From Dokdonella sp. (GTDB taxonomy: Bacteria > Pseudomonadota > Gammaproteobacteria > Xanthomonadales > Rhodanobacteraceae): a stretch of DNA of 64,000 nucleotides. The stretch is taken from positions 1 through 64,000 of the forward strand of contig JADJQH010000003.1 of NCBI GenBank assembly GCA_016712865.1, in the 5' to 3' direction. Both the position numbers and the translations under genes were made by a program. Below are positions 10,365 to 18,471 of this stretch, piece by piece (positions within the stretch are counted from its first letter, which is position 1; the number at the start of each line of letters is the position of its first letter). Below the pieces are notes generated by a model. It saw only the letters and a list, made by a program, of their open reading frames with translations. It did no database searches and had not been told where the DNA came from.

Positions 10365-10421
10365 CGTTCCGAGTGGATGCTGCGACTGCGCTTCGCTTCG
10401 CGCAGCATGACAGCCTTGCAT
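10365..10421. other. Short spacer with imperfect hairpin after the kinase gene
   Basis: The sequence GCTGCGACTGCGCTTCGC-TTCGCGCAGC can fold into an imperfect hairpin directly behind the kinase stop codon. No T-run follows, so it is at best a repeat or a weak transcription end. No gene is visible. Confidence 0.3.
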
Positions 10422-10537
10422 TAGGGAAGGTCTGAGCAAGTATTGTCGCGAGCAAGCTCGCTCCCACAAAATCAAGCAATGGTGGGAGCGAGCTTGCTCG
10501 CGACGAATGAGTTCCGTACCTGTTCAGAGTTTCCTTA
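10422..10537 (+). mobile_element. MITE-like palindromic element, copy 1
   Basis: About 116 bp including the end TA dinucleotides. The left end TAGGGAAGGTCTGAGCAAGT and the right end (CCTGTTCAGAGTTTCCTTA) are imperfect inverted repeats. Inside is a perfect palindromic pair, TCGCGAGCAAGCTCGCTCCC and its complement, resembling the REP/BIME sequences of pseudomonads. The distal part carries ATGAGTTCCGTAC as in the other two copies. There is no coding capacity for a transposase, so it must be moved in trans. Copies 2 and 3 lie at 14634-14746 and 15534-15649. Confidence 0.75.
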
Positions 10538-10552
10538 GGGCAACGCTGATTA

Positions 10553-10800
10553 GTTCGCTTCCGTTCGTGGTGAGCCCTTCGACCATGCTCAGGACAGGCC
10601 TGTCGAACCATGAACGGAATTTTCTAGCTCAGCGCCGCCTTGGTTTGGCAAGACCGCTCGCGGCGAGCCTCCTTGATCCATTCGTGGTGCCTTGTCACTA
10701 TCCGTTCGTGGCGTCTTTCCATATTCCGTTCGTGGTGTCTTTCCATATTCCGTTCGTGGTGAGCTTGTCGAGCCATGAACGGAAACACCACACAACCATC
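10553..10800. repeat. Cluster of CCGTTCGTGG-type inverted and tandem repeats
   Basis: Two inverted-repeat units (about 10559-10619 and 10748-10784) have arms TTCCGTTCGTGG ... CCATGAACGGAA. Between them the half-unit CCGTTCGTGG(C/T)GTCTTTCCATATT is repeated in tandem, about 24 bp per repeat. The same unit recurs at 14446-14499. No gene is present from 10538 to 10880. Confidence 0.65.
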
Positions 10801-10880
10801 ATTTGCTTCGAAGTGCGGACAACAAGCGAGCCACTTCAGCATCGCCCCCGATTGAGCCAACAGATCGAAACCGTCGTGCA

Positions 10881-11549
10881 TCAGTCCTGTGCCACGTGAC
10901 GCGCCGGATCAGCCAGTTGCAGCGAGCGCAACAGGCCGCTGGCCTGGGTGCGGTTGCGTACGTCGAGCTTCTCGAACAGGGCGGTCATGTGCGCCTTCAC
11001 GGTGCGCAGGGAGATGCCCAGCGCATCGGCAATCTGCTTGTTGAGCTGACCTTCGGCCACGCGCACCAGCACCTTGAACTGCTGCGGGGTGAGGCTGGCA
11101 AGGCGCGCCGCATTGTTGGCATCCTGCACGCTTGCCGGGCTGGCATTGACCTGCGCCGCGAGATCGGCGGGCAGGTAACTCTCGCCGGCCAGCACGCGAC
11201 GCAAGGCTTTGCGCAATTGTTCCACGTCACTGCGCTTCGGGATGAATGCAATGGCTCCGTAGGCCAGCGCGCGCCGGATGGTGTGCGGATCATCGTGGGC
11301 GGAGATCATCGCCACCATCACGCCCGGATGTTCGGCGCGCAATGCGGCCAGCCCCATCAGACCCTGGCTGTCGGGCATGTGCAAGTCGAGCAGGATCACG
11401 TCGATGTCCGCATCCTGCGCGAGCTGTTCCTGCAACTCCGCCAGCGAACCGGCTTCCAGCACCACGGCTTCGGGCACGACGCCGCGCAGCGTTTGCGCCA
11501 GGGCCAGGCGAAACAGAGGGTGGTCATCGGCGATCAGCAGGCGCGGCAT
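10881..11549 (-). CDS. crbR: LuxR-family two-component response regulator (CrbR/ErdR-like)
   Basis: 222 residues. Receiver domain at residues 1-120 with the acidic pair DD (8-9), phospho-acceptor Asp55 in ILLDLHMPD, Ser in MISAHDD and Lys in FIPKRSD. A LuxR-type helix-turn-helix occupies about 150-215 (LTPQQFKVLVRVAEGQLNKQ, RTVKAHMTALFEKL). The start MPRLLIADDHP is chosen because it begins directly at the receiver fold; the longer in-frame extension has no homology features. It is convergent with the SSF hybrid kinase, its likely partner. In CrbS/CrbR systems this regulator activates acs for acetate use. It is divergent from the oligo-3-hydroxybutyrate hydrolase gene 105 bp away, which it might also regulate; that is an inference. 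Confidence 0.82.
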   Translation of the reverse strand: MPRLLIADDHPLFRLALAQTLRGVVPEAVVLEAGSLAELQEQLAQDADIDVILLDLHMPDSQGLMGLAALRAEHPGVMVAMISAHDDPHTIRRALAYGAIAFIPKRSDVEQLRKALRRVLAGESYLPADLAAQVNASPASVQDANNAARLASLTPQQFKVLVRVAEGQLNKQIADALGISLRTVKAHMTALFEKLDVRNRTQASGLLRSLQLADPARHVAQD

Positions 11550-11654
11550 GCGCACACTGTACACAGGTGTCGTCTCCACGAGGAACAGACGCTTCGGCAT
11601 CGCGTGGTACCAAAGTACGATGCAGGCCGCGGAGGGTTCTGTTAGCGTCGAGGC

Positions 11655-13490
11655 ATGCCTACGAGACGATTCCGACGTGCCGCCATTTTGTGCGCAACGC
11701 TTGCGCTGGCCTCCTGCGCAACCGATGCTGTCCGCCAATCTGAAAAGGACACCGCCATGTCCATTCCCGCCGGCATTCACCATGCCGACCTGCTGAGTGC
11801 CGGCCTGGGCCTTGAAGGGCTGCGCAGCATGACACCACCGGCCATCGCCAATCCGGCGGCACCGACGGCAGAGGAATTGCGCAGGCGTGCGCTGTGGACC
11901 AATTGGCGCGGCATTGCCGACTTGAGTCCGGGCGGCGGATTCACCGAGATCTATGGATCACTTGCCGCAGTCGCCGGGCGCGAGTTCCAGGCACTGCGCC
12001 GCATTCCCGGCGCAAGCCAGCCGCATCGGGTGATGGCGCAGGTTCCCGATGGCTTCGATGCCAGGGCGCGCTGCCTGGTGGTGGCGGTTTCCTCCGGCTC
12101 GCGCGGTGTCTACGGTGCCATCGCCCTGGCCGGTGCCTGGGGCCTGCCGCGCGGTTGTGCGGTGGCCTACACCGACAAGGGCGCTGGCAGCGACTGGATT
12201 GAACTGGGCAGCAGTGAACGCCACGCGATTGATGGTCGCCTCGGCGCAGCGGCGCAGCCCGCGTTCGATCCCGCCGGCAGCGGCACGCAGCCGCGTGTCG
12301 CCTTCAAGCATGCGCACTCGCAGGACAACCCCGAAGCCGACTGGGGACAGCACCTGCAACAGGCCGCGCAATTCGGACTCGATGCACTCAACGAGGCACT
12401 GCCGGAACAGGCACCTTTCACCTTCGACAACACGCGCGTCATTGCCACCGGACTTTCCAACGGCGGCGCCGCGGTGTTGCGCGCTGCCGGCATGCAAGGC
12501 GACTGGCTGGATGGTGCGGTCGCCATCGCCGCCAACACGTTTTCCGCGGAGGATGGCCGCCCGGCATTTGATTACGCCACCGAAGCGGCGATCCTGATGC
12601 CGTGTGCGCTGCTGCATCCGCGCTTTGATGGCGTTGCCCTGGCGCGACCGGGTGGCAACAAGTCGCCCGCCGCAATCGCGCGTTGCGCGCGCCTGCATGC
12701 GCAGGGACTCCTCGCTGGCGCGAGCGTGGAAGCACAGGCGGAGGATGCCTACGCGCGCATGCGTGCATCCGGCTGGAGCGATGGCGCGCTTGAAGCTGGC
12801 ACCATCAGCACGGGCTTTGACCTGTGGCGGGCGATTGCCGCGGCCTATGCATCCGCCTACATGCGCACCACTGCCGATGCCATGCCCTGCGGCTATGCCT
12901 TTGCCGCGCTGAACGACAAGGGCCAACCAACGCGTGCGAGCCTGGAGATGCGCGCATCGTGGTGGGCGGATTCCTCCGGCATTCCACCGGGCACCGGCGT
13001 CAGCCTCATCGACAGCATGGCCGATGGCGAAAGCGGGGATCCGGCATTGCCCGCCCTGCAATGCCTGCGTGCGCTGTGGACGGGAGACGATGCCAAGGCG
13101 CAGTCCTTGCACGCCGGCGTCGAAGCCACGCGCGCCGCGGTTCCACGCGACGGCTTGCCACTGATCGTGATTCACGGCGCCGATGATGGCCTGATACCGG
13201 ATGCCTTCAGCAGCGCGGCCTATGTGCAACGCGCACGCGCGCACGGCCGCGATCCGCGCTACTGGCGCATCGCCAACGCGCAGCATTTCGATGCCTTTCT
13301 CGGCCTGCCCATGCTCGCCTCGCGCTATGTTCCGCTGATGCCTTACGCCTACCGCGCACTGGACGCGATGTGGGCCCACCTGCAGGACGATACGCCCTTG
13401 CCCGCCAGCGCCGAAGTCGATGCCACGCCGCGCAAGGCCGACGCATCCGGCATTGCGCCGCTGCGCCCGGACAACGTGCCGATGCCGTGA
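11655..13490 (+). CDS. D-(-)-3-hydroxybutyrate oligomer hydrolase (lipoprotein signal)
   Basis: 611 residues. The N-terminus MPTRRFRRAAILCATLALASC carries a type II signal peptide with lipobox ASC, so the enzyme is probably a lipoprotein or exported. Family signatures include VSSGSRGVYGAIALAGAWGL, GCAVAYTDKGAG, FKHAHSQDNPEADWG and the nucleophile elbow GLSNGGAAV with Ser268. A late DD-containing motif (VIHGADDGLIP) and AQHFDAFLGL probably supply the Asp and His of the catalytic triad. The family hydrolyses linear 3-hydroxybutyrate oligomers released from PHB. Length is somewhat below the ~690 residues of studied members. With the esterase at 5.8-6.9 kb and BdhA at 37.9-38.6 kb it completes a plausible 3-hydroxybutyrate-use route. 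Confidence 0.85.
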   Translation: MPTRRFRRAAILCATLALASCATDAVRQSEKDTAMSIPAGIHHADLLSAGLGLEGLRSMTPPAIANPAAPTAEELRRRALWTNWRGIADLSPGGGFTEIYGSLAAVAGREFQALRRIPGASQPHRVMAQVPDGFDARARCLVVAVSSGSRGVYGAIALAGAWGLPRGCAVAYTDKGAGSDWIELGSSERHAIDGRLGAAAQPAFDPAGSGTQPRVAFKHAHSQDNPEADWGQHLQQAAQFGLDALNEALPEQAPFTFDNTRVIATGLSNGGAAVLRAAGMQGDWLDGAVAIAANTFSAEDGRPAFDYATEAAILMPCALLHPRFDGVALARPGGNKSPAAIARCARLHAQGLLAGASVEAQAEDAYARMRASGWSDGALEAGTISTGFDLWRAIAAAYASAYMRTTADAMPCGYAFAALNDKGQPTRASLEMRASWWADSSGIPPGTGVSLIDSMADGESGDPALPALQCLRALWTGDDAKAQSLHAGVEATRAAVPRDGLPLIVIHGADDGLIPDAFSSAAYVQRARAHGRDPRYWRIANAQHFDAFLGLPMLASRYVPLMPYAYRALDAMWAHLQDDTPLPASAEVDATPRKADASGIAPLRPDNVPMP

Positions 13491-13563
13491 GACCGGCCGT
13501 GCATCGTGACAGGGTCGTGCCTTCGACGGCATGATCGGCGTTGGTTTCGACAAGGATCCCGCC

Positions 13564-14217
13564 GTGCCCGTCATCAGCGCAGCCACACTCAAGGATCGAC
13601 ATCGCCAGATTCGTGATTCGCAATCGGAGAACGCGCGCACGCGCCTGCATCGTGCAATCAGTTGGCTGGCGCGTTCCGAAGCTGAATCAGCGGATGCCGA
13701 TGCCTGCTTCATCTTCCAGTGGGTGGCCCTGAACGCAGCGTATGCGCGCGAGTTCAGCCGCGACGAAAACGAGCGTGAACGCTTTCGCGCCTTCACGACT
13801 GCGCTGGTGCAACTCGATGCCAGGCGCAGTCTGCATCAAGCGCTTTTCGAACAGTTCACCGGGCCGATCCGCACCCTCATCGACAACAAGTTCGTGTTCG
13901 AGCCGTTCTGGGTTGCCTTGCGCGAGCACGATTCCAGCGAACAGTGGGAACGGCAGTTTGCGGCAAGTCGCAAAAGCGCGCTGGCGGCCGTTCTCGGCGG
14001 CCAAACCGCTGTCGTGCTTGGCATCGTCTTTGATCGGCTGTACGTGCTGCGCAACCAGCTCGTGCACGGCGGCGCCACCTGGAACAGCAGCGTCAACCGC
14101 GAACAATTGAAAGACGCCGTTGCCATCCTTGGCACCCTGTTGCCGCTGATGGTTTCGGTAATGCTCGACCACCCCGACCATGATTTTGGCGAGGTGTTGT
14201 ATCCGGTGGTTTATTGA
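13564..14217 (+). CDS. HEPN-like domain protein, function unknown
   Basis: 217 residues from a GTG preceded by AAGGA; an upstream ATG at 13531 in the same frame has no ribosome-binding site, so the start is uncertain. The protein is all-alpha by appearance and contains RNQLVHGGATWNS near residue 170, matching the R-N-x(3)-H motif of HEPN domains, the catalytic signature of many RNases in toxin-antitoxin and defence systems. The N-terminal region LKDRHRQIRDSQSENARTRL and ACFIFQWVALNAAYAREF is typical of a conserved family of stand-alone HEPN-like proteins. No nucleotidyltransferase or antitoxin partner is adjacent; it sits beside a repeat-rich spacer. Activity cannot be inferred from sequence alone. 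Confidence 0.65.
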   Translation: MPVISAATLKDRHRQIRDSQSENARTRLHRAISWLARSEAESADADACFIFQWVALNAAYAREFSRDENERERFRAFTTALVQLDARRSLHQALFEQFTGPIRTLIDNKFVFEPFWVALREHDSSEQWERQFAASRKSALAAVLGGQTAVVLGIVFDRLYVLRNQLVHGGATWNSSVNREQLKDAVAILGTLLPLMVSVMLDHPDHDFGEVLYPVVY

Positions 14218-14241
14218 TCCGGCACTTAAATTGTCCAACGC

Positions 14242-14325
14242 AGGTCGGTTCAAGCGCCGCAGGCGCGGAACCGACATTTCCCGAAAAACCTGTCGGTTCC
14301 GCCGCTTCGCGGCTTGAACCGACCT
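14242..14325. repeat. Paired palindromic repeat (REP-like), 14-bp arms
   Basis: AGGTCGGTTCAAGC at 14242-14255 is perfectly complementary to GCTTGAACCGACCT at 14312-14325. Inner arms GGAACCGACA and TGTCGGTTCC also pair, so each half is itself a small palindrome. There is no T-run. The rest of 14218-14583 holds no gene. Confidence 0.6.
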
Positions 14326-14445
14326 ACGAAATATCGAGATCATTTTCGGGCCGGATCAATAGGCCAATGCGCAGGCAGTCGGGAGTGCGAAAACGTCTAA
14401 CGCTAGATTTTTTCCGCTTGCGTGCTTGCTCAAGTAGTTTCCGCT

Positions 14446-14499
14446 CGTGGTGAGCCGGAAGTTTCCGTTCGTGGTGAGCCAGTCGAACCATGAACGGAA
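14446..14499. repeat. CCGTTCGTGG-type inverted repeat, further copies
   Basis: One truncated unit (TTTCCGCTCGTGGTGAGCC) is followed by one full unit, TTCCGTTCGTGGTGAGCC to CCATGAACGGAA, the same family as at 10553-10800. Confidence 0.55.
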
Positions 14500-14583
14500 T
14501 CAAGGCGCTGCGCGTTCACCTATCGACATGATCCGCATGATCCGAACCACATGACCGCACAGGCGCAGCGACAAGCGATCCCT

Positions 14584-14997
14584 TAGCCTGCATCATTCAT
14601 GATCGTCGCAGGAAAAAGCCCGAAGCCATGATTTAGGGAAGGTCTGAACAAGTCTTGTCGAGCAAGCTCGCTCCCACCATTGCATGATTTTGTGGGAGCG
14701 AGCTTGCTCGCGACGAATGAGTTCCGTACTTGTTCAGAGTTCCCTTGGCAATGCGCTCCAGCGCTCATCGGTTTCAACATGCAGTCCGCCTGCGTTTCCC
14801 TGCTGGCACGACCACCACGGACGGTGTGAGTGCAGGAAACGCATGGAGCAGTTTCCAGCCGACCCTCGCGGGTCTTTTGCCCCAAGCGCTGCGTTGCTTG
14901 TCGCCCCAATGGAACCACCATTGCGGCTCCTCGCGCCTTGCGATTGGGGCAAAATTCTCCGCGATCATCTGCGCCCACTCATGAATAATGCAGGCTA
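14584..14997. mobile_element. 414-bp non-autonomous element with 19-bp terminal inverted repeats, carrying a nested MITE
   Basis: TAGCCTGCATCATTCATGA at 14584-14602 is the inverted repeat of TCATGAATAATGCAGGCTA at 14979-14997 with one mismatch. The interior has no convincing gene. The palindromic MITE copy 2 lies inside it at 14634-14746, so one element has inserted into the other. The right end stops a few bases before the stop codon of the PAP2 gene. Confidence 0.55.
14634..14746 (+). mobile_element. MITE-like palindromic element, copy 2
   Basis: About 113 bp and the same family as 10422-10537. It differs by loss of one CG in the left inner arm (TTGTCGAGCAAG) and an inverted loop sequence (CCATTGCATGATTTTG). 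Ends TAGGGAAGGTCTGAACAAGT and ACTTGTTCAGAGTTCCCTT are present. It is nested in the 14584-14997 element. Confidence 0.7.
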
Positions 14998-15003
14998 GGC
15001 AGC

Positions 15004-15657
15004 TCAGGCAAACAGGCTCACGCCGGGTACCAGCCACATTGAGACACCGGCCAGGGTGGAACCGATCACGGTGGCGGCCAGCACATCGCTGGGGTAGTGC
15101 AGGCCGAGCACCACGCGCGAGACCGCTACGCTGGCAGTGAATGGCACCAGCAGCCATGCCAGCACCGGGTAATGCGCCATCGCCACCAGGCTGAAGCCAA
15201 CGGCATGCAGGGTGTGCCCGGACGGGAAACTGAATTCATCCAGCGGTGCAACCCAGGCGCGGATGCGCAGGTCGCTGGCAAACGGACGCGGACGCCGAGT
15301 CCAGCGTTTGAGCCCCTTGTACAGAAGCAGTGCAACCAGGCCGGTCAATGCCAGGTGCCCGGATGCCTCAAGCCCGCGCATTCCATCGCAGAGAATCAAC
15401 AGGCCCATCAAGGCGTACCAGAACACACCATCGCCAAGGCGACTGACCAGCGAGAAATAGCGCAACACGCCTTGTCGTGCGCAGAATCGATTGACGCGCA
15501 GGCACCAGCCGTTTTCGGCGAGGGTGATCTGCCTAGGGAAACTCTGAACAAGTACGGAACTCATTCGTCGCGAGCAAGCTCGCTCCCACAAATTCAAGCA
15601 ATGGTGGGAGCGAGCTTGCTCGCGACAAAACTTGTTCAGATCCTCCCTAGCAGCCAT
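15004..15657 (-). CDS. PAP2-superfamily membrane phosphatase with an in-frame 38-codon MITE insertion
   Basis: 217 residues as it stands. The PAP2 core is intact: KRWTRRPRPF, PSGHTLHAVGF and SRVVLGLHYPSDVLA are the three phosphatase motifs, between several transmembrane helices. Such proteins dephosphorylate lipid phosphates such as undecaprenyl or phosphatidylglycerol phosphate. The start at 15657 (MAAR) overlaps the end of the upstream glycosyltransferase gene by 11 bases. Residues 5-42 (EDLNKFC to VQSFPR) are encoded by MITE copy 3; removing 114 bp gives MAARQITLAENGW, a 179-residue protein. The insertion keeps the frame open, so a longer protein may still be made. A second ATG within the element at 15564 is an alternative start. 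Confidence 0.8.
   Translation of the reverse strand: MAAREDLNKFCREQARSHHCLNLWERACSRRMSSVLVQSFPRQITLAENGWCLRVNRFCARQGVLRYFSLVSRLGDGVFWYALMGLLILCDGMRGLEASGHLALTGLVALLLYKGLKRWTRRPRPFASDLRIRAWVAPLDEFSFPSGHTLHAVGFSLVAMAHYPVLAWLLVPFTASVAVSRVVLGLHYPSDVLAATVIGSTLAGVSMWLVPGVSLFA
15534..15649 (-). mobile_element. MITE-like palindromic element, copy 3, inserted in frame at the GT/PAP2 gene overlap
   Basis: 116 bp with a TA at both ends, consistent with a TA target duplication and a net gain of 114 bp (38 codons). On the minus strand it runs from TAGGGAGGATCTGAACAAGT to CAGAGTTTCCCTA with the internal CTCGCTCCCAC/GTGGGAGCGAG palindrome. It is oriented opposite to copies 1 and 2. Its first TAG keeps the stop codon of the upstream glycosyltransferase. 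Confidence 0.8.
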
Positions 15658-16795
15658 GGGCCGGGGCATCGACATGGGCACCTCGGGCCAGGGAATGCAG
15701 GATCAGGTCGAAATCGGCAATCACCTGTGCCGGATGCAGTCCACGCACGGCATGGCGGCAATTGCCGCGCATCGTCCGGCGCATCAGGACATGCGTGCCG
15801 AGTTCAACCACGGCATTGATGAAGCCTTGCTCGTCGCCCATGGCAACCAGCGCACCGTGCATGCCATTGCGCAGATGCTCGCGCGCTGCCGCGTAGTTGA
15901 AAGCCACGGTCGGCACGGCGCTGGCCAAGGCTTCCAGGGTCACGTTGCCGAAGGTTTCGCTCACGCTCGGGAAAACGAATACATCGCCACTGGCAAAATG
16001 ACGGGCGAGGTCAGCGGCGCGACGAATACCGCAGAAGATGAAGTCGGGGTTGTCCTGTTGCAGGCGTTCGCGCTCGGGGCCGTCGCCAACCCACACGAAG
16101 CGGGCGCCGCTGCATTGACGCTTCAGTTCACGAAACGCCCTGACCGCAAGCCCGAGGTTTTTCTCCGAAGCAATGCGCCCGACATGGATCAGCACGACAT
16201 CGTCCTTGCCTGCTCCCCAGGACGCGCGCAAGTCATCGTCTCGCCGCATCGGATCAAACATGCGGGTATCGACCGCGCGCGCCAGGCGCAGCACACTGTC
16301 GAACCTTTCATGTTCGAGAAGCGCTTGCAGCTCGCGCGTCGGCACCAGGGTGGCATTGCCCATGTTGTGGAAATGGCGCATCCAGCGCATGGCTGTCCCT
16401 TGCAGGAAGCCCAAGCCGTAGTCACGCATGTAGTGATCGAAGCGGGTGTGGAACCCGGTTGCCGCTGGAATGCCAAGTTGACGCGCGGCGCGCAATGCCG
16501 ACCAGCCCAAGGGGCCTTCCGTGGCCACATAGATGGCATCCGGCCGCCGTCTCCGCCAATGTTCCCGCAAGCGCCGGGTTGCCGGCAGCCCAAACCTCAA
16601 TCCCGAGTAGAACGGCAGGCTGGCACCACGCACCAGCATGCTGCGCGCAACCGTATCCGCGTCACCCTGCTGGCGTGGGCGAACCACTTCCAGTTCATGC
16701 CCGCGCAGTCGCAGGCCGTGTTCGAGGCCCTGGACGGTAAGGGCCACGCCGTTGACTTCCGGTGGATAGGTCTCGCTGACGATGGTGTAGCGCAT
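15647..16795 (-). CDS. Family 4 glycosyltransferase (MgtA/PimB-like)
   Basis: 382 residues from MRYTIVSETYPPEVNGVA, the usual beginning of GT4 enzymes of this group; upstream in-frame codons are not conserved in character. The N-domain has the glycine-rich acceptor side. The C-domain has VVLIHVGRIASEKNLGLAV, WVGDGPERERL and the E-x(7)-E type nucleotide-sugar motif in SVSETFGNVTLEALAS. Relatives transfer mannose or other hexoses to lipid acceptors. The gene overlaps the PAP2 phosphatase gene by 11 bases, so both were probably co-transcribed and translationally coupled before the MITE entered at its TAG stop codon. It is divergent from an amino acid permease. Confidence 0.85.
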   Translation of the reverse strand: MRYTIVSETYPPEVNGVALTVQGLEHGLRLRGHELEVVRPRQQGDADTVARSMLVRGASLPFYSGLRFGLPATRRLREHWRRRRPDAIYVATEGPLGWSALRAARQLGIPAATGFHTRFDHYMRDYGLGFLQGTAMRWMRHFHNMGNATLVPTRELQALLEHERFDSVLRLARAVDTRMFDPMRRDDDLRASWGAGKDDVVLIHVGRIASEKNLGLAVRAFRELKRQCSGARFVWVGDGPERERLQQDNPDFIFCGIRRAADLARHFASGDVFVFPSVSETFGNVTLEALASAVPTVAFNYAAAREHLRNGMHGALVAMGDEQGFINAVVELGTHVLMRRTMRGNCRHAVRGLHPAQVIADFDLILHSLARGAHVDAPAHGC

Positions 16796-16975
16796 GCGCG
16801 CCTCTGCCGGTATCGAAAGACTCGGCGCGCAGTCTCGGCTTGCTGCATGACGGCATGACGACGCGCACGTGGCGTATCCGTGACGCCCGCGCGCGCGGCA
16901 TGCACGCGGGCACATGCCGGGCGTCTGCGGTAGCATCCGTCGCTTGGGCCTCAGCCCGGCCAGGGGAGCACATGC

Positions 16976-18337
16976 ATGAGCGTGACGATGTCGGGCAGCA
17001 GCAAGGCTGCCGCGCGCGGGAGCCTGCTTCGCGTATTCGGACTGATGTTTGCCCTGGCCATTGCCATCGGCACCACCATCGGCGGCGGCATCCTGCGCAC
17101 ACCCGGCGAAATTGCCGCGCTGCTACCGAGCGTGTACTGGATCTTCGCCATCTGGGTTTTCGGCAGCATCAACGCCTTGCTCGGCGCTGGCGCATTCTCC
17201 GAACTTGGCGCGATGCTTCCGTGCGCTGGCGGGCCGTATGTGTTTGCGCGCCGGGCGCTCGGGGATTTCGCGGGGTTCTTCGTCGGCTATGTGAACTGGT
17301 TCAGCAACAACGCATCGACCGCTGCCATTGCCCTGGTGGTCGGCGAATACTCCGCCACCTTGTTCCCGCAACTCGCGGGGCAGACAACCGCCGTCGCATT
17401 GAGCGTATTCCTCGTTCTGGTCGCGCTCAATTGGGTTCAGGTGCGCGCCGGCGGCTGGGTGCAGAAGCTCACCACCCTGGCGAAGCTGCTGGGGCTTGGC
17501 GTGCTTGTCGTGGCTGCGTTCGTGATGATCGAGCCGCAAGCATCCGCGGTGGCACCGGCACCCATGCCGCAAGGCGTGGCGTTGCTGGCCGCCCTGGCGC
17601 TGGCCATGCAGGCCGTGATCTTCACCTTCGATGGCTATTACTACACGGTTTACTTTGGCGAGGAGCTCAAGGATCCGGGTCGCGAGATTCCACGCGGCAT
17701 GTTCCGCAGCCTGTACCTGATCATCGGCATGTACCTGTTGCTCAATGCGGCCTTCCTGTGGGCCATTCCCCTGGACCAACTGGCGCACGATCCGTTTGCC
17801 GGCGGCACCGTTGCACATCTGCTGTTCGGCTTCCGTGGCGATCAGTTGCTGACCTTGATCGTGGTGATCTCGATGATCGGTGTCATCAACTCCGGCATCC
17901 TGTGCGGGCCGCGCATCCTGCTGGACATGGGACGCGATCGCTTGTGTCCGCCGCAGGTGACGCGGGTCAATCGCGGTGGCACGCCCGACGTCGCCCTGCT
18001 CGCAACCGCCCTGGTCACCCTTGCCTTTCTCGTGTCCGGCGCATTCGACAGCGTGCTCAAGGTCACCGCCTCGTTGATGGCGGTGCTTTCAGCTTCCATG
18101 TTCGTGTGCGTGATCGTGCTGCGCAAACGCGAGCCGGACCTCAACCGCCCGTACCGCAGCTGGGGCTATCCGTGGACAACGTACAGCGGCCTCGCGATTG
18201 CCGTGGCCTTTCTGGTTGGCGTGATGATTGCCGATCCGCTGCATTCATGGATCGCACTGGGTCTGCTGCTCGCCACCTGGCCGGTTTATCGTGCCGTGGT
18301 AATGTTGCGGGATCGCGCAACCTCCACGAAAACATGA
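16976..18337 (+). CDS. APC-superfamily amino acid permease
   Basis: 453 residues with about 12 transmembrane helices. The N-terminal motif AIAIGTTIGGGILRTPGEIA is the substrate-binding helix-1 signature of amino acid-polyamine-organocation transporters, followed by AFSELGAMLPCAGGPYVFAR. The start at 16976 is favoured by GGGGAG nine bases upstream. The protein ends in a charged cytoplasmic tail. Substrate cannot be assigned; the permease stands alone between a divergent glycosyltransferase and a LamG-like secreted protein gene. Confidence 0.85.
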   Translation: MSVTMSGSSKAAARGSLLRVFGLMFALAIAIGTTIGGGILRTPGEIAALLPSVYWIFAIWVFGSINALLGAGAFSELGAMLPCAGGPYVFARRALGDFAGFFVGYVNWFSNNASTAAIALVVGEYSATLFPQLAGQTTAVALSVFLVLVALNWVQVRAGGWVQKLTTLAKLLGLGVLVVAAFVMIEPQASAVAPAPMPQGVALLAALALAMQAVIFTFDGYYYTVYFGEELKDPGREIPRGMFRSLYLIIGMYLLLNAAFLWAIPLDQLAHDPFAGGTVAHLLFGFRGDQLLTLIVVISMIGVINSGILCGPRILLDMGRDRLCPPQVTRVNRGGTPDVALLATALVTLAFLVSGAFDSVLKVTASLMAVLSASMFVCVIVLRKREPDLNRPYRSWGYPWTTYSGLAIAVAFLVGVMIADPLHSWIALGLLLATWPVYRAVVMLRDRATSTKT

Positions 18338-18471
18338 AACCGAAACTGCCGAGCGAACCGCAACGGCTCGTTCTGCACAAGTGCAATGGGAGACAACGCC
18401 CCGAGGCGGAGTGATTCCTGTCGCCTCCGGCATATACTGGATTCCGCTTCAACAACCCAGGGGGAGCTTAC

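Noticed and set aside
7326-10475. 1049-codon open frame antisense to the hybrid kinase
   Set aside because: High GC at third positions keeps the opposite strand open. The peptide has no domain pattern, while the plus strand has a full kinase.
10680-10784. Possible CRISPR-like tandem repeat
   Set aside because: Units are directly adjacent with no unique spacers; they belong to a dispersed inverted-repeat family.
10507-10899. Protein-coding frame starting in MITE copy 1 (MSSVPVQSF)
   Set aside because: It only runs through repeats and ends without any domain; there is no ribosome-binding site.
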